This document shows positions 63,918-64,000 of a DNA stretch of 64,000 nt, piece by piece; the first letter of the stretch is position 1, and every line of letters starts with the position of its first letter. This DNA is from Zerene cesonia (lineage: Eukaryota > Arthropoda > Insecta > Lepidoptera > Pieridae). The position numbers and the translations under genes are program-made. The stretch covers positions 6,379,183-6,443,182 of the forward strand of contig NC_052115.1 in assembly GCF_012273895.1 (NCBI RefSeq). The letters are read 5' to 3'. The notes beneath the pieces are model-generated. The model had not been told where the DNA came from and ran no database searches. It was given only the letters and a program-made list of their open reading frames with translations.

Positions 63918-64000
63918 CATTGTATTTATAGTATAAAGGAAAGCCTTGAAAACTATCGGTCACTCTACCTCCAAATAAAACTGTCGAAACTTAGGAAAAT

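Larger units (their letters stand above)
61613..64000. other. BicD 5' flank, repeats only
   Basis: Presumed BicD promoter region directly left of 62000, then a SINE-like element (62075-62290) and two LINE-type tails (62465-62665 and 63729-63917). No coding sequence recognised. Confidence 0.55.

Noticed and set aside
1..64000. CRISPR arrays, operons or other prokaryotic systems
   Set aside because: Introns, repeats and gene content are those of an animal genome; no regularly spaced direct repeats with unique spacers were seen.

Overview
The window looks like a piece of a moth or butterfly (Lepidoptera) nuclear genome. The sequence is strongly AT-rich outside genes, the genes are split by many GT-AG introns, and every recognisable protein is a conserved animal protein. 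The intergenic DNA and introns carry dispersed repeats typical of Lepidoptera: tails with the 'CCCCGGCTTCGCCCG' core, tRNA-derived SINEs and a small inverted-repeat element. Three assembly gaps of exactly 1000 N lie at 20019-21018, 24692-25691 and 44395-45394; their size is probably a placeholder.

Layout from left to right. 354-896 (+): a single-exon secreted lipocalin-like protein. 2188-3263 (+): the last three exons of the small GTPase Rab23, whose 5' exons lie outside the window, so the lipocalin gene probably sits inside a Rab23 intron. 7130-12763 (-): a complete four-exon BAG2 co-chaperone gene of 200 codons. 12764-17724: intergenic, repeat-rich. 17725-29971 (-): a FAM91A1 homologue with 18 recognisable exons and at least one more hidden in the second gap. 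29972-31128: a 1.16 kb head-to-head intergenic region. 31129-39839 (+): muskelin, complete, 14 coding exons and 850 residues. 39840-47032: convergent 3' regions of muskelin and BicD with the third gap. 47033-61612 (-): Bicaudal-D, complete, 12 coding exons and about 731 residues, plus one extra in-frame exon that the BICD family does not explain. 61613-64000: repeats only.

Four of the six genes act in membrane or cargo traffic in other animals: Rab23 in ciliary and Hedgehog traffic, FAM91A1 in vesicle capture at the trans-Golgi with WDR11 and TBC1D23, muskelin in the CTLH/GID ubiquitin ligase and in receptor transport, and BicD as a dynein-dynactin adaptor. Whether their proximity means anything is not known.

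The most interesting unexplained feature is the exon at 48605/48616-49172 inside BicD. It has a strong acceptor, keeps the reading frame from the previous exon, stays open for 184 codons and would replace or interrupt the cargo-binding domain. Exon positions were read by eye from splice consensus, phase and protein similarity; no alignment or transcript data were available.
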